The notes under the pieces were generated by a model. It had not been told where the DNA came from, ran no database searches, and saw nothing but the letters and a program-made list of their open reading frames with translations. This document shows, piece by piece, positions 16,281 to 23,767 of a stretch of DNA of 64,000 nucleotides. Location: assembly GCA_963728495.1 (NCBI GenBank), contig CAVSKI010000010.1, positions 1 to 64,000 of the forward strand, in the 5' to 3' direction. Source of the stretch: JACVRW01 sp963728495. GTDB taxonomy: Bacteria > Actinomycetota > Thermoleophilia > Solirubrobacterales > Thermoleophilaceae. Every line of letters begins with the position of its first letter. The stretch's first letter is position 1. A program made the position numbers and the translations under genes.

Positions 16281-16495
16281 GCCCGGCCCTGCTCGAGGCG
16301 CCGCCCCGGCTCCTCAGGGGCGACGGAGTCACGAGCACGGTCGGCGGCCGCAAGGTCACGCTCGAGGAGCGCCTGGAGGCGGCCTGGCGCTCGGCGCGCC
16401 GCGACGGCGCCACCGAGTGCCCGGTTTGCGACGCGGCCATGAGGGCCCATGGCCCGGCGGCACGGTGCAGCGAATGCGGTTCGGTGCTCCGCTAA
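16277..16495 (+). CDS. Small zinc-ribbon protein in the lexA operon
   Basis: A 72-residue protein starting at a GTG that overlaps the lexA stop (GTGA), so it is translationally coupled to lexA and would be SOS-controlled. Residues ~25-45 form a helix (VTLEERLEAAWRSARRDG), and the C-terminus is a C-x2-C ... C-x2-C zinc ribbon (CPVCDAAM and CSECGSVLR). Function unknown. The coupling suggests a role linked to DNA damage, but co-transcription alone does not prove it. An in-frame ATG at 16262 is an alternative start. Confidence 0.75.
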   Translation: MSPALLEAPPRLLRGDGVTSTVGGRKVTLEERLEAAWRSARRDGATECPVCDAAMRAHGPAARCSECGSVLR

Positions 16496-16530
16496 TGCAA
16501 CGGAGGGCCGTTTCCGGCCTACACTTCAGG

Positions 16531-16892
16531 GGCTGACCGAGCAGTCGCGGGGAGGCCGGAGAGACAACCGGTCCCTCGAGGAAAGTCCGGACACCGCAGG
16601 GCAGGGTGGTCGGGAAGCCGACCCGGGGAAACCCGCGGGAAAGTGCCACAGAAACACACCGCCTAAGCGCGAGCCTCACGTGAGCTCGTGCCGGCAAGGG
16701 TGAAAAGGTGCGGTAAGAGCGCACCGGCGTCGCGGTGACGCGGCGGCCAGGCAAACCCCGCCCGGTGCAAGGCCAAGCAGGAGCGCTGACGCTGCCCGCC
16801 GAGCTCCAGGTAGGCCGCAGGGCCGAGAGGCCCCGCTCGCCAGAGCGAGATGGATGACTGCATGAGACAAAATCCGGCTTACAGGTCGGCTA
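16531..16892 (+). ncRNA. rnpB: RNase P RNA (class A)
   Basis: The catalytic RNA that matures tRNA 5' ends. The P1 helix pairs GCTGACC (16532-16538) with GGTCGGC (16884-16890). Conserved core elements are present: GAGGAAAGTCCGGACACC with GCAGGGCAGGGTGG in the 5' half, AAACCCCGCCCGG in the P15 region that contacts tRNA CCA, and AGACAAAATCCGGCTTACAG at the 3' end. Length (~360 nt) and element order fit bacterial type A. It lies between lexA and a zinc-ribbon gene and ends in a strong terminator. Confidence 0.95.
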
Positions 16893-16894
16893 CG

Positions 16895-16920
16895 GAGAGG
16901 GCCCCGCTCGGGGCCCTCTC
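16895..16920 (+). terminator. rnpB terminator
   Basis: An 11-bp perfect stem (GAGAGGGCCCC with GGGGCCCTCTC) and a 4-nt GCTC loop immediately after RNase P RNA. Only a weak T-rich tail (TAGTTCT) follows. Confidence 0.85.
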
Positions 16921-16978
16921 TAGTTCTGTCGGGCCGCCTCTGGTTTCGCCCGACCCTCAGAGGGAGAAAAGGCAAGGG

Positions 16979-17419
16979 GTGCCTTTGCCGTCGACCGCGC
17001 GCAAGAAGAGCAAGTCAGGTGGGGACGCCTACTGTCCCCACTGCCACCTGCTCATCGAGCGAGGAGTGGGAGACGAATGGCCCCGGGTGCCCCTGCAGTG
17101 CCCGCATTGCAAACTGCTGGTGGGTACGGGACGGGCTCGTCCCACGCCGTCGGCGGAGCCAGGCGCCCGAGGGAGTGCCGCCGGGGTCTTCGCCCACGAG
17201 GCCAAGCGCGCGGGGGGTGACACGGACGCGTCGAAGGGTGAGGTGCGAGAGGCCATCCGGCGAGTGGCCGAGGAGGCCGGCAAGCGCCCCGAGCGGCTCC
17301 TGATGGTCGACTATCAGCAGCGGGCCTCCGACGACGGCAGCCTCCCCGGCCTGGGCGACGTGTTTGCCGCCTACGGCAGCTGGAAACGCGCCAGGCGCGC
17401 CGCCGCCGAGACCGCCTGA
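16979..17419 (+). CDS. Zinc-ribbon protein with HNH-associated repeat
   Basis: A 146-residue protein from GTG 16979. The N-terminal part has paired CPHCH and CPHCK motifs (~residues 20-45), a zinc ribbon. The middle is a low-complexity linker. The C-terminal ~60 residues (REAIRRVAEEAGKRPERLLM, then LGDVFAAYGSWKRARRAAAE) resemble the small helical repeat found beside homing HNH nucleases, a DNA-contacting element, here without a nuclease domain. A DNA- or RNA-binding role is therefore plausible. The start is uncertain because the same frame is open further upstream into rnpB. Confidence 0.65.
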   Translation: MPLPSTARKKSKSGGDAYCPHCHLLIERGVGDEWPRVPLQCPHCKLLVGTGRARPTPSAEPGARGSAAGVFAHEAKRAGGDTDASKGEVREAIRRVAEEAGKRPERLLMVDYQQRASDDGSLPGLGDVFAAYGSWKRARRAAAETA

Positions 17420-17532
17420 GCCTCCCGCGCACGCCGGCCCGCGAGAGCGTGCAGTGCGGTCGCGCCATCCTCGTGTGAGCGCGGCAGCAGCGAGGCTCGC
17501 CATCGCTCGCGGCCGGTAGAGTGCCGCGCTCG

Positions 17533-18018
17533 ATGGAAGTGCTGCTCGTGATCGCGCCATTCGTGGTGCTCGGGATAGCGGTGATCTACATCGCTTTCTC
17601 CGGCGGCCCGAGCGCCGCGCGCCAGGCCTACCTGACCCGCGGCGGGCGCGGGTTCACCGCGGTGATCGTTCTGCTCTACCTGGCCCTGGGCGTGGTCGTG
17701 CCCGCCGCGGTGATCGCCTCGCGCGGAGAGTCCGAGGGAGGGGTGGGAAGTCTGCGGACCCAGAAGCTCACCGCGAGCGATGAGCGGGGCAAGGAGCTGT
17801 TCGTGAGCACCTGCAAGAGCTGCCACAACCTCGACGCGGTGCAGGCCGGGGGCGTGACCGGGCCCGACTTGGACGAGCTGGGCCAGCTCGATGCTCAGCG
17901 GGTGGAGAACGCCATCAAGAATGGCGGCACCGGGCAGGATCGGATGCCGGCCGGCCTCCTTCAGGGCCAGGATGCCAAGGACGTGGCGGCATACGTGGCC
18001 AAGGTCGCCGGCCAGTAA
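17533..18018 (+). CDS. Membrane-anchored c-type cytochrome
   Basis: A 161-residue protein with two N-terminal hydrophobic segments (LLVIAPFVVLGIAVIYIAF and FTAVIVLLYLALGVVVPAAV), then a periplasm-facing cytochrome c domain. The haem-binding motif is CKSCH (in FVSTCKSCHNL), and the distal Met is probably in QDRMPAGLL. It ends with the usual helix AKDVAAYVAKVAG. It probably carries electrons in the respiratory chain. I prefer ATG 17533 over GTG 17521 because the membrane helix begins there. A clear terminator follows. Confidence 0.88.
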   Translation: MEVLLVIAPFVVLGIAVIYIAFSGGPSAARQAYLTRGGRGFTAVIVLLYLALGVVVPAAVIASRGESEGGVGSLRTQKLTASDERGKELFVSTCKSCHNLDAVQAGGVTGPDLDELGQLDAQRVENAIKNGGTGQDRMPAGLLQGQDAKDVAAYVAKVAGQ

Positions 18019-18045
18019 TCGGACGCCAATCCGAATGTAACCCGT

Positions 18046-18072
18046 AAACCCCGCTAGCTGCGGGGTTTTTTC
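18046..18072 (+). terminator. Intrinsic terminator after the cytochrome gene
   Basis: A perfect stem AAACCCCGC / GCGGGGTTT with loop TAGCT and a run of seven T. It ends 25 nt before the promoter of the c-di-AMP riboswitch, insulating that unit. Confidence 0.95.
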
Positions 18073-18096
18073 CGTCCGACGCCTGGTGTCTGCTGG

Positions 18097-18102
18097 TAGC
18101 AT
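18097..18102 (+). promoter_or_regulatory. -10 box (TAGCAT) of the riboswitch transcript
   Basis: TAGCAT lies about 7 nt before the predicted 5' end of the c-di-AMP riboswitch. The same GGTAGCATGG/GGCTAGCATGG context precedes the two coiled-coil genes at 31.6 and 60.3 kb, supporting TANNNT as the local -10 consensus. No -35 is obvious. Confidence 0.5.
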
Positions 18103-18108
18103 GGCCGC

Positions 18109-18250
18109 GTCCATCCAGCCGAAGCTCTGCACGGCAAGCGGGGCGTGGGGGAACCATATGGCCGAGAGGCCAGGGGCGAATCGCGGTGATCTGCGTAGCG
18201 CAACTTTCTCAGCGCGAGCCCGTCAGCTAACCCCGCAGGCGAAACGAGAG
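18109..18250 (+). promoter_or_regulatory. Cyclic di-AMP riboswitch (ydaO/yuaA class)
   Basis: The conserved blocks occur in order: GCGTGGGGGAACC near 18143-18155, GGGGCGAATCG near 18173-18183, CTTTCTCAGCGCGAGCCC near 18204-18221, and GTCAGCTAACCCCGCAGGCG at 18222-18241. These are hallmarks of the ydaO fold. In this class c-di-AMP binding normally turns expression off. It precedes an unknown coiled-coil membrane protein by 7 nt, so control may act on transcription or on ribosome access. The 5' boundary is approximate. Confidence 0.85.
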
Positions 18251-18257
18251 AGAGCCG

Positions 18258-18752
18258 ATGCATACAGCCGGTGCCCGCGCCCTGCGGGCGGATGACAACG
18301 AGATGAGCCGCGAGGCGGTGCTGCTCCAGTGGGAGCAGAAGATCGAGGCTGCCGAGCGCCGCGAGGAAGAAGACCGCGCCCAGGCCGAGGATGCCGCCCG
18401 GGCCGAAGCCGCTCTCGCGGAAGCCGCGCTCGACGACGGCTCCGACGCTCCCGCTACTGGGCGTTTTGCCCGCACCCCGCAAGAGAGCGACAGCCCGACC
18501 GTGGGCAAGCCGGCACTGCAGCTGGTGGAATCCGACAGCGCGCCCCGGCGGCCTCGCTTCGAGCGCCCGATCGACACCCCGGAGCCCGCCCGCGATCGGC
18601 GCACCATCACGATCACGGGACAGCCGACTCCGGCCCGCCGGCGTCGCTCAGTCGTTGAGGCGCAGATCGCTCAGCCCGACCGGATCGCCCTCTGGGCGTT
18701 CCTGCTGGGCCTCTTCCTGGTGGCCGTTGCCGCCGGGACCGCGCACGCCTGA
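18258..18752 (+). CDS. Unknown coiled-coil, tail-anchored membrane protein under c-di-AMP control
   Basis: A 164-residue protein with no recognisable family. Residues ~16-60 form a charged Ala/Glu-rich helix, probably a coiled coil (WEQKIEAAERREEEDRAQAE). Residues 60-135 are a Pro/Arg-rich, disordered linker. A single C-terminal transmembrane helix follows (IALWAFLLGLFLVAVAAG, ~residues 142-160). The bulk would lie in the cytoplasm with a tail anchor. The ATG is 7 nt after the riboswitch. Known targets of actinobacterial ydaO riboswitches are cell-wall hydrolases and ion transporters, and this is neither. Confidence 0.75.
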   Translation: MHTAGARALRADDNEMSREAVLLQWEQKIEAAERREEEDRAQAEDAARAEAALAEAALDDGSDAPATGRFARTPQESDSPTVGKPALQLVESDSAPRRPRFERPIDTPEPARDRRTITITGQPTPARRRRSVVEAQIAQPDRIALWAFLLGLFLVAVAAGTAHA

Positions 18753-18814
18753 ACGATCCCTTACGGACCCGTCTGCGTACTCCCCAAAGGAGTGCCCAAT
18801 TTACCCATCCGCGG

Positions 18815-18834
18815 TATACTTACCGCCCGTAAGT
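18815..18834 (+). promoter_or_regulatory. Promoter -10 with overlapping palindrome
   Basis: TATACT (18815-18820) is a strong -10 hexamer. It overlaps a palindrome ACTTAC-CGCCC-GTAAGT (18818-18834) lying 23 nt before the AhpD-like gene. The position fits an operator for the HxlR-type regulator encoded downstream, which is inference. Confidence 0.5.
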
Positions 18835-18856
18835 CCTGTGTAGAAAGTGAAGCGAG

Positions 18857-19420
18857 ATGAAGACGAAGGAGAGCAGGTTCAAGGTCCACGACGAGCTGAC
18901 CGCTCCGGAACGCAGTGTTCCGATTCTCAAGGGCGCGCTCACCGGTGGCGGCCAGCTCCCCAACTTCATCGGCGTGCTCGCCGGGTCCCCGGCCGTGCTG
19001 AGGGCCTACGCCCGCTTTCGTTCCGAGCTGCGCCACGGTGCGCTGCCCTACGCCACCCAGCAGCGGATCGCGCTGGCGGTGGCGGAGCATCAGGGCAGCG
19101 AATACGGACTCAACACCCTTCAGCGCACCGCTCGCGACGCCGGGCTCGGTCTGGACGAGGTCGCGCTGGCCCGCGAGTTCGATTCCCGTGACGAGCGCGA
19201 GTCGGTGCTGCTCAAGTTCGTGAAGGCGCTGCTCGAGTCCGATGGGGCGCCGCCGCGGCATACGCACGAGGAGGCGCTCGAGGCCGGCTGGACCGACGAG
19301 CAGGTGCTCGAGACCATCGCCCACGTGGCGCTGGCGACCTTCGGCAACCTGGTCACGCGCGCCGGCGACGTCCCGCTTGACGGGTCGAGCGAGGACGCGC
19401 GGCTGTCGATCGCCGCGTAG
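18857..19420 (+). CDS. AhpD/carboxymuconolactone decarboxylase-like protein without the CxxC motif
   Basis: A 187-residue all-helical protein of the AhpD-like fold. The helix pattern LSGxPAVLRAYARFRSEL, QQRIALAVAEHQGSEYG and LKFVKALLESDGA matches the family. In peroxidase-type members the segment after the Glu reads C-x2-C; here it is EHQGSEYGLNTL, with both cysteines replaced. It therefore cannot be a thiol peroxidase of the AhpD type and may be a decarboxylase-like or binding protein. It forms a unit with the HxlR regulator 9 nt downstream. Confidence 0.75.
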   Translation: MKTKESRFKVHDELTAPERSVPILKGALTGGGQLPNFIGVLAGSPAVLRAYARFRSELRHGALPYATQQRIALAVAEHQGSEYGLNTLQRTARDAGLGLDEVALAREFDSRDERESVLLKFVKALLESDGAPPRHTHEEALEAGWTDEQVLETIAHVALATFGNLVTRAGDVPLDGSSEDARLSIAA

Positions 19421-19429
19421 AGGTCTACG

Positions 19430-19771
19430 ATGTCGGTCATGGCCTCCGAGACGGTCTTGGTGGCAAGACGCGAGGGCTGCTGCACCGCCTACCACCAGGC
19501 GGTCGAGTTGATCGGCAAGCGCTGGACCGGCGCGATCGTGTTCGTGCTGCTCGAGGGCCCGCTGCGCTTCTCCGAGGTCAAGGTGCTGGTGCCCGACCTG
19601 TCCGACCGCCTCCTCTCCGAGCGAATGAAGGAGTTGGAGGCCGAGGGCATCGTCGAGCGCCGCGTGATCGACGACACGCCGGTGCGCGTGGAATATCGCC
19701 TGACCGAGAAGGGCGAGGCGCTCGAGCCCGCGGTGCGCTCGCTCAAGGTCTGGGCGCGCTCCTGGCTGTAG
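19430..19771 (+). CDS. HxlR-family transcriptional regulator
   Basis: A 113-residue winged-helix protein. VELIGKRWTGAIVFVLLEGP, LRFSEVKVLVPDLSDRLLSE and EGIVERRVIDDTPVRVEYRL are the typical HxlR segments. Two adjacent cysteines (EGCCTAYH, residues 15-18) sit where redox- or aldehyde-sensing HxlR proteins carry their reactive Cys. It probably regulates the AhpD-like gene directly upstream through the palindrome at 18818-18834. The start may be the second Met (residue 4). Confidence 0.9.
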   Translation: MSVMASETVLVARREGCCTAYHQAVELIGKRWTGAIVFVLLEGPLRFSEVKVLVPDLSDRLLSERMKELEAEGIVERRVIDDTPVRVEYRLTEKGEALEPAVRSLKVWARSWL

Positions 19772-19821
19772 GCACGTAGGCTTTTCGCTCCTACCGCACC
19801 TCGATTCGCCGAAGGAGCCCA

Positions 19822-21174
19822 ATGGCCGACACGCCCAATACCGCGGACGACATCAAGTCCTTCGTGGAGGATCGCGACATCCGCTTCGTGCGCCTCTGGT
19901 TCACGGACATCCTCGGTCAGCTCAAGAGCTTCTCCATCAACGCGCAGGAGCTCGACGACGCCTTCGAGGGCGGCATGGGCTTCGACGGCTCGTCGATCAC
20001 CGGCTTCAACGCCATCGAGGAGTCGGACATGATCGCGATGCCGGACCCCAGCACATTCAATGTGCTGCCCTGGCGCCCCGAGGACAAGGGCGTGGCGCGC
20101 ATGTTCTGCGACGTCGTGACGCCGAGCCGCGAGCCCTACGAGGGTGATCCGCGCCACGTCTTGCGCCGCGCCCTCGAGCGGGCCGAGTCGATGGGCTTCA
20201 CCAACTTCTTCGTGGGGCCCGAGCTCGAGTACTTCTACTTCCGCGACTCCCGGACGGAAAGCGGGGCCTCGCCGGAGGTCCTCGACTCGGGCGGCTACTT
20301 CGACCTCACCACTCTCGACGCCGGCTCGGACGTGCGGCGCGAGACCGTGCTGGCGCTCGAGCAGCTGGGAATACACGTCGAGTACACCCACCACGAGGTG
20401 GGGCCGAGCCAGCACGAGATCGACATGCGCTACGCCGATGCGCTCAAGATGGCCGACGACTGCATGACGTACCGGATCACGGTCAAGGAGTACGCCATGA
20501 AGTACGGCTGGCACGCGACCTTCATGCCGAAGCCGCTGTTCGGGGAGAACGGCTCGGGCATGCATACCCACCAGTCCCTGTTCAAGGACAGCAGCAACGC
20601 CTTCTACGACGCGGACGATCAGTACTTCCTGTCCGACGTGGGCAAGGCCTTCATCGCCGGCCAGCTCAAACACGCGCGCGAGATCACCTCGGTGTTCGCG
20701 CAGTGGGTGAACTCCTACAAGCGGCTGGTGCCCGGCTATGAGGCGCCGGTGTATTGCGCCTGGTCACGACGCAACCGCTCCGCACTGGTGCGCGTTCCGC
20801 TCTATCACCCCGGCAAGGAGCAGGCCACGCGCATGGAGCTGCGTTGCCCGGACCCCGCCTGCAACCCCTATCTGACCTTCGCGATCCTGCTGGCGGCGGG
20901 GCTGGAGGGCATCGAGAAGGGCTACGAGCTGCCCGAACCCATGGACAAGAACCTCTACCACATCAGTCCTGAGGAGCGGAAGCGGCTGGGCATCGAGCAG
21001 CTGCCGGAGACGCTGGGCGAGGCGATCGAGATGACCGCCGAGTCGGAGCTTGTGCTGCGCACGTTCGGCGAGCACATATTCAACCGCTACGTGGAGATCA
21101 AGCGACAGGAGTGGGAGGACTACCGGGTCCAGGTGACCCAGTGGGAGCTCGATCGTTATCTGGCGGTGCTGTAG
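19822..21174 (+). CDS. glnA: Glutamine synthetase, type I
   Basis: A 450-residue enzyme making glutamine from glutamate, ammonia and ATP. Visible signatures: MGFDGSSITGF (N-terminal beta-grasp), the metal/glutamate sites FVGPELEYFYF and EVGPSQHEID, NGSGMHTHQSLF, and RRNRSALVRVP with the ATP-binding Arg. Length fits the shorter GSI-alpha type. The adenylylation-loop Tyr of GSI-beta is not evident in the C-terminal region, so post-translational control by GlnE is unlikely. AAGGAGCCCA precedes the ATG. Confidence 0.95.
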   Translation: MADTPNTADDIKSFVEDRDIRFVRLWFTDILGQLKSFSINAQELDDAFEGGMGFDGSSITGFNAIEESDMIAMPDPSTFNVLPWRPEDKGVARMFCDVVTPSREPYEGDPRHVLRRALERAESMGFTNFFVGPELEYFYFRDSRTESGASPEVLDSGGYFDLTTLDAGSDVRRETVLALEQLGIHVEYTHHEVGPSQHEIDMRYADALKMADDCMTYRITVKEYAMKYGWHATFMPKPLFGENGSGMHTHQSLFKDSSNAFYDADDQYFLSDVGKAFIAGQLKHAREITSVFAQWVNSYKRLVPGYEAPVYCAWSRRNRSALVRVPLYHPGKEQATRMELRCPDPACNPYLTFAILLAAGLEGIEKGYELPEPMDKNLYHISPEERKRLGIEQLPETLGEAIEMTAESELVLRTFGEHIFNRYVEIKRQEWEDYRVQVTQWELDRYLAVL

Positions 21175-21269
21175 GCGCTGGCCCGCTTCAGCTCGTCGGC
21201 CTGCTCGCGTGTGGCCTGCAGTTCAGCGGGTGTCGCCAGCAAGTCTTCATTCGATAGAAAGAGTCACCG

Positions 21270-23750
21270 ATGAACTCTGAACGCCGCTCCATCTTCGCCT
21301 TCCCCGCCGGTCGCCGCTCGAAGTGGGTGGTCTTCCTCGTCTGGCTGGTGGCCATCTTCCTGTCCTTCGGGACCAATCTCCCGGGAAAGTTCAGCGACGC
21401 CGAGGACAACGAGTCGACCTCGTTCCTGCCCGGCGACGCCGAGTCCACCGAGGTGTTGTCCAAGGCGGAGAGGCTGCAGGGCGGCGAGCTGGCCCCCGCC
21501 GTATTCGTCTACCGGCGTGCGGGTGGATTGACCGACGCTGACCGTGAGAAGATCTCCGAGGACGCTGGGCGGCTGACCGAGAAGAGGTTCCCGGCGGTGG
21601 TGGCCGACGGCGCCACGGCGGCATCCGGGGGCTCGAGCACCGGCGGCGAGGCTCCGAGTGGCGGAGCGCAGGCGGGCAACCTGCCCGAAGGCTGCGCCGG
21701 CCCGACCACGCCCGTACCGGGCCAGCCGAGCGACTACGCCCCCTTCGTCGGGCCGATCTGCTCCGAGGACGGCCAGGCGGCGATCGTGACCGCCTACCTC
21801 AAGGGCAACGGTGACTCCGAGTCGATTCTCGACCCCGTGCAGTTCTGGCGCGACACCGCATCAGATCCTGGCGGTGGCCTCGAGGTGAAGCTCACCGGCG
21901 GCGCGGGCTACGCCGCGGACGCCATCGAGGTGTTCGAGAACATCAACGGCACGCTGCTGCTGTCGGCGGCGTTGCTCGTGATCATCCTCCTCATCCTGAT
22001 CTACCGCTCGCCGATCTTCTTCCTCATCCCGCTGGCGGCGGTGATGTTCGCCGAGATCGCATCGCGCTCGGTGGGCTACGGAATCTCCGAGTTCGGCGTG
22101 ACGATCAACGGCCAGTCCAGCTCGATCATGTCCGTGCTCGTGCTGGGTGCCGGAACCGACTACGCGCTGCTGATCGTGGCCAGATACCGAGAAGAGCTGC
22201 ATAACTTCGAGGATCGCCACGAGGCGATGGCCGCGGCAATGCGCTCGGCCGGTCCGGCGGTACTGGCCTCCGCCGCCACGGTTATTGCCGCACTGCTCTG
22301 CCTCACCGTCGCCAAGGTCAACGGCACGGCAGGCCTGGGGCCGATCGGCGCGATCGGCGTGGCCTGTGCGGCGATCTCGATGCTCACGCTGCTGCCGGCG
22401 CTGCTCACGATCTACGGGCGGCGCGCCTTCTGGCCGTTCGTTCCGCATACGCCGAACTGGGCGGGCGCGCATGAGGAGCCGCAGGGGGGCTTGGGGCAGC
22501 GAATCGTGAACGGCTCGCGCGTGGGCGCGCTGCTGCCGGTCATCGCCGCGTGCTTCCTCTTTCCGTTCTACCTGCTCGGCTGGATCGTCAAGACGCTGAT
22601 CTTCCTGGTGACGTTCGGGAAGGTGCGGATTCAGAACCTGCTCAAGGCGCCCGTCGAACGGGCGGTCTTCAGGCCCTACGAGCTGCGCCGCTTCCGCCAC
22701 GAGCACGCCGCCGACGCCACCCACGGGTTCTGGGCCCGGGTGGGCGACCGCGTGGGCCAGAGGCCCACGCGCGTGCTGGTCGGGTCCACCGCCGTGCTGC
22801 TCGTGATGTGCGCCGGCCTGGCCTTCTTCTCCACCGACCTGACCACCAACGACAGCTACCGCACCGAGGTCGAGTCCGTGCAGGGCCAGGACATCCTGGC
22901 CCAGAGCTTCCCGGCCGGCGCCGGCGTGCCCACCGACGTGATCGTGCCCCCCGACGGCGACGTCGAGGCGGTGACGAGCGCGCTCGAGGAGACCGACGGC
23001 ATCGAGGCGGTGTCGCCGCCGGTGGCCGAAGGCGACGACGGGGTGCTCGTTCAGGCCACGCTCGAACCGCCGCCCTACTCGACCGAGGCCTTCGACCTGA
23101 TCGAGCCGATCCGCGACGCCGCAAGCGGTGCCGTGGAGGGAACGATCGTGGGTGGAGCGACGGCGGTCGAGTTCGACGTCCGCGAGGCCGCGGGCTGGGA
23201 CTCGACGGTGATACCGCCGATCGTGCTGATCGTGGTGTTCCTGATCCTCGTGCTGCTGCTGCGCGCGGTGGTGGCACCGCTGATCCTGATCGGCACGGTG
23301 ATTATCTCCTTCTTGGCTGCGCTGGGCGTGGGGTACTTCGTGTTCGACGTGTTCTTCGACTTCCCGGGCTCAGATCCGTCGCTGCCGCTGTTCGCCTTCG
23401 TGTTCCTGGTGGCCCTCGGCGTCGACTACAACATCTTCCTCGTAGCCCGCGCGCGGGAGGAGACCGTGAAGCACGGCACCGAGAAGGGAATGTTGCGCGC
23501 GCTCGCGGTTACCGGCGGAGTCATCACGAGCGCCGGCATCGTGCTGGCCGGCACCTTCCTGGTCCTGGCCTCGCTCCCGCTCGTGTTCCTGACCGAGATC
23601 GGCTTCGTGGTCGCCTTCGGCGTGCTACTCGACACGTTCCTCGTCCGCAGCGTGCTGGTGCCCGCGCTGGTCGTGAAGATCGGACCGAACGTGTGGTGGC
23701 CGTCGTCGCTGGCCAGAACCGAACGCGAGCGAGTGAGCGCCAGCACCTAG
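21270..23750 (+). CDS. MMPL-family RND transporter
   Basis: An 826-residue membrane transporter with the RND-like duplication. TM1 (KWVVFLVWLVAIFLSFG) is followed by a large extracytoplasmic loop (to ~residue 220), then TM2-6. GAGTDYALLIVARYREEL is the MMPL signature with the proton-relay Asp-Tyr. After a cytoplasmic stretch and TM7, a second loop and TM8-12 follow, with the matching GVDYNIFLVARAREE. MMPL proteins export lipids or small hydrophobic compounds. No lipid-synthesis gene is adjacent, so the substrate is unknown. Confidence 0.93.
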   Translation: MNSERRSIFAFPAGRRSKWVVFLVWLVAIFLSFGTNLPGKFSDAEDNESTSFLPGDAESTEVLSKAERLQGGELAPAVFVYRRAGGLTDADREKISEDAGRLTEKRFPAVVADGATAASGGSSTGGEAPSGGAQAGNLPEGCAGPTTPVPGQPSDYAPFVGPICSEDGQAAIVTAYLKGNGDSESILDPVQFWRDTASDPGGGLEVKLTGGAGYAADAIEVFENINGTLLLSAALLVIILLILIYRSPIFFLIPLAAVMFAEIASRSVGYGISEFGVTINGQSSSIMSVLVLGAGTDYALLIVARYREELHNFEDRHEAMAAAMRSAGPAVLASAATVIAALLCLTVAKVNGTAGLGPIGAIGVACAAISMLTLLPALLTIYGRRAFWPFVPHTPNWAGAHEEPQGGLGQRIVNGSRVGALLPVIAACFLFPFYLLGWIVKTLIFLVTFGKVRIQNLLKAPVERAVFRPYELRRFRHEHAADATHGFWARVGDRVGQRPTRVLVGSTAVLLVMCAGLAFFSTDLTTNDSYRTEVESVQGQDILAQSFPAGAGVPTDVIVPPDGDVEAVTSALEETDGIEAVSPPVAEGDDGVLVQATLEPPPYSTEAFDLIEPIRDAASGAVEGTIVGGATAVEFDVREAAGWDSTVIPPIVLIVVFLILVLLLRAVVAPLILIGTVIISFLAALGVGYFVFDVFFDFPGSDPSLPLFAFVFLVALGVDYNIFLVARAREETVKHGTEKGMLRALAVTGGVITSAGIVLAGTFLVLASLPLVFLTEIGFVVAFGVLLDTFLVRSVLVPALVVKIGPNVWWPSSLARTERERVSAST

Positions 23751-23767
23751 CCATCTAGCATCTGGGC

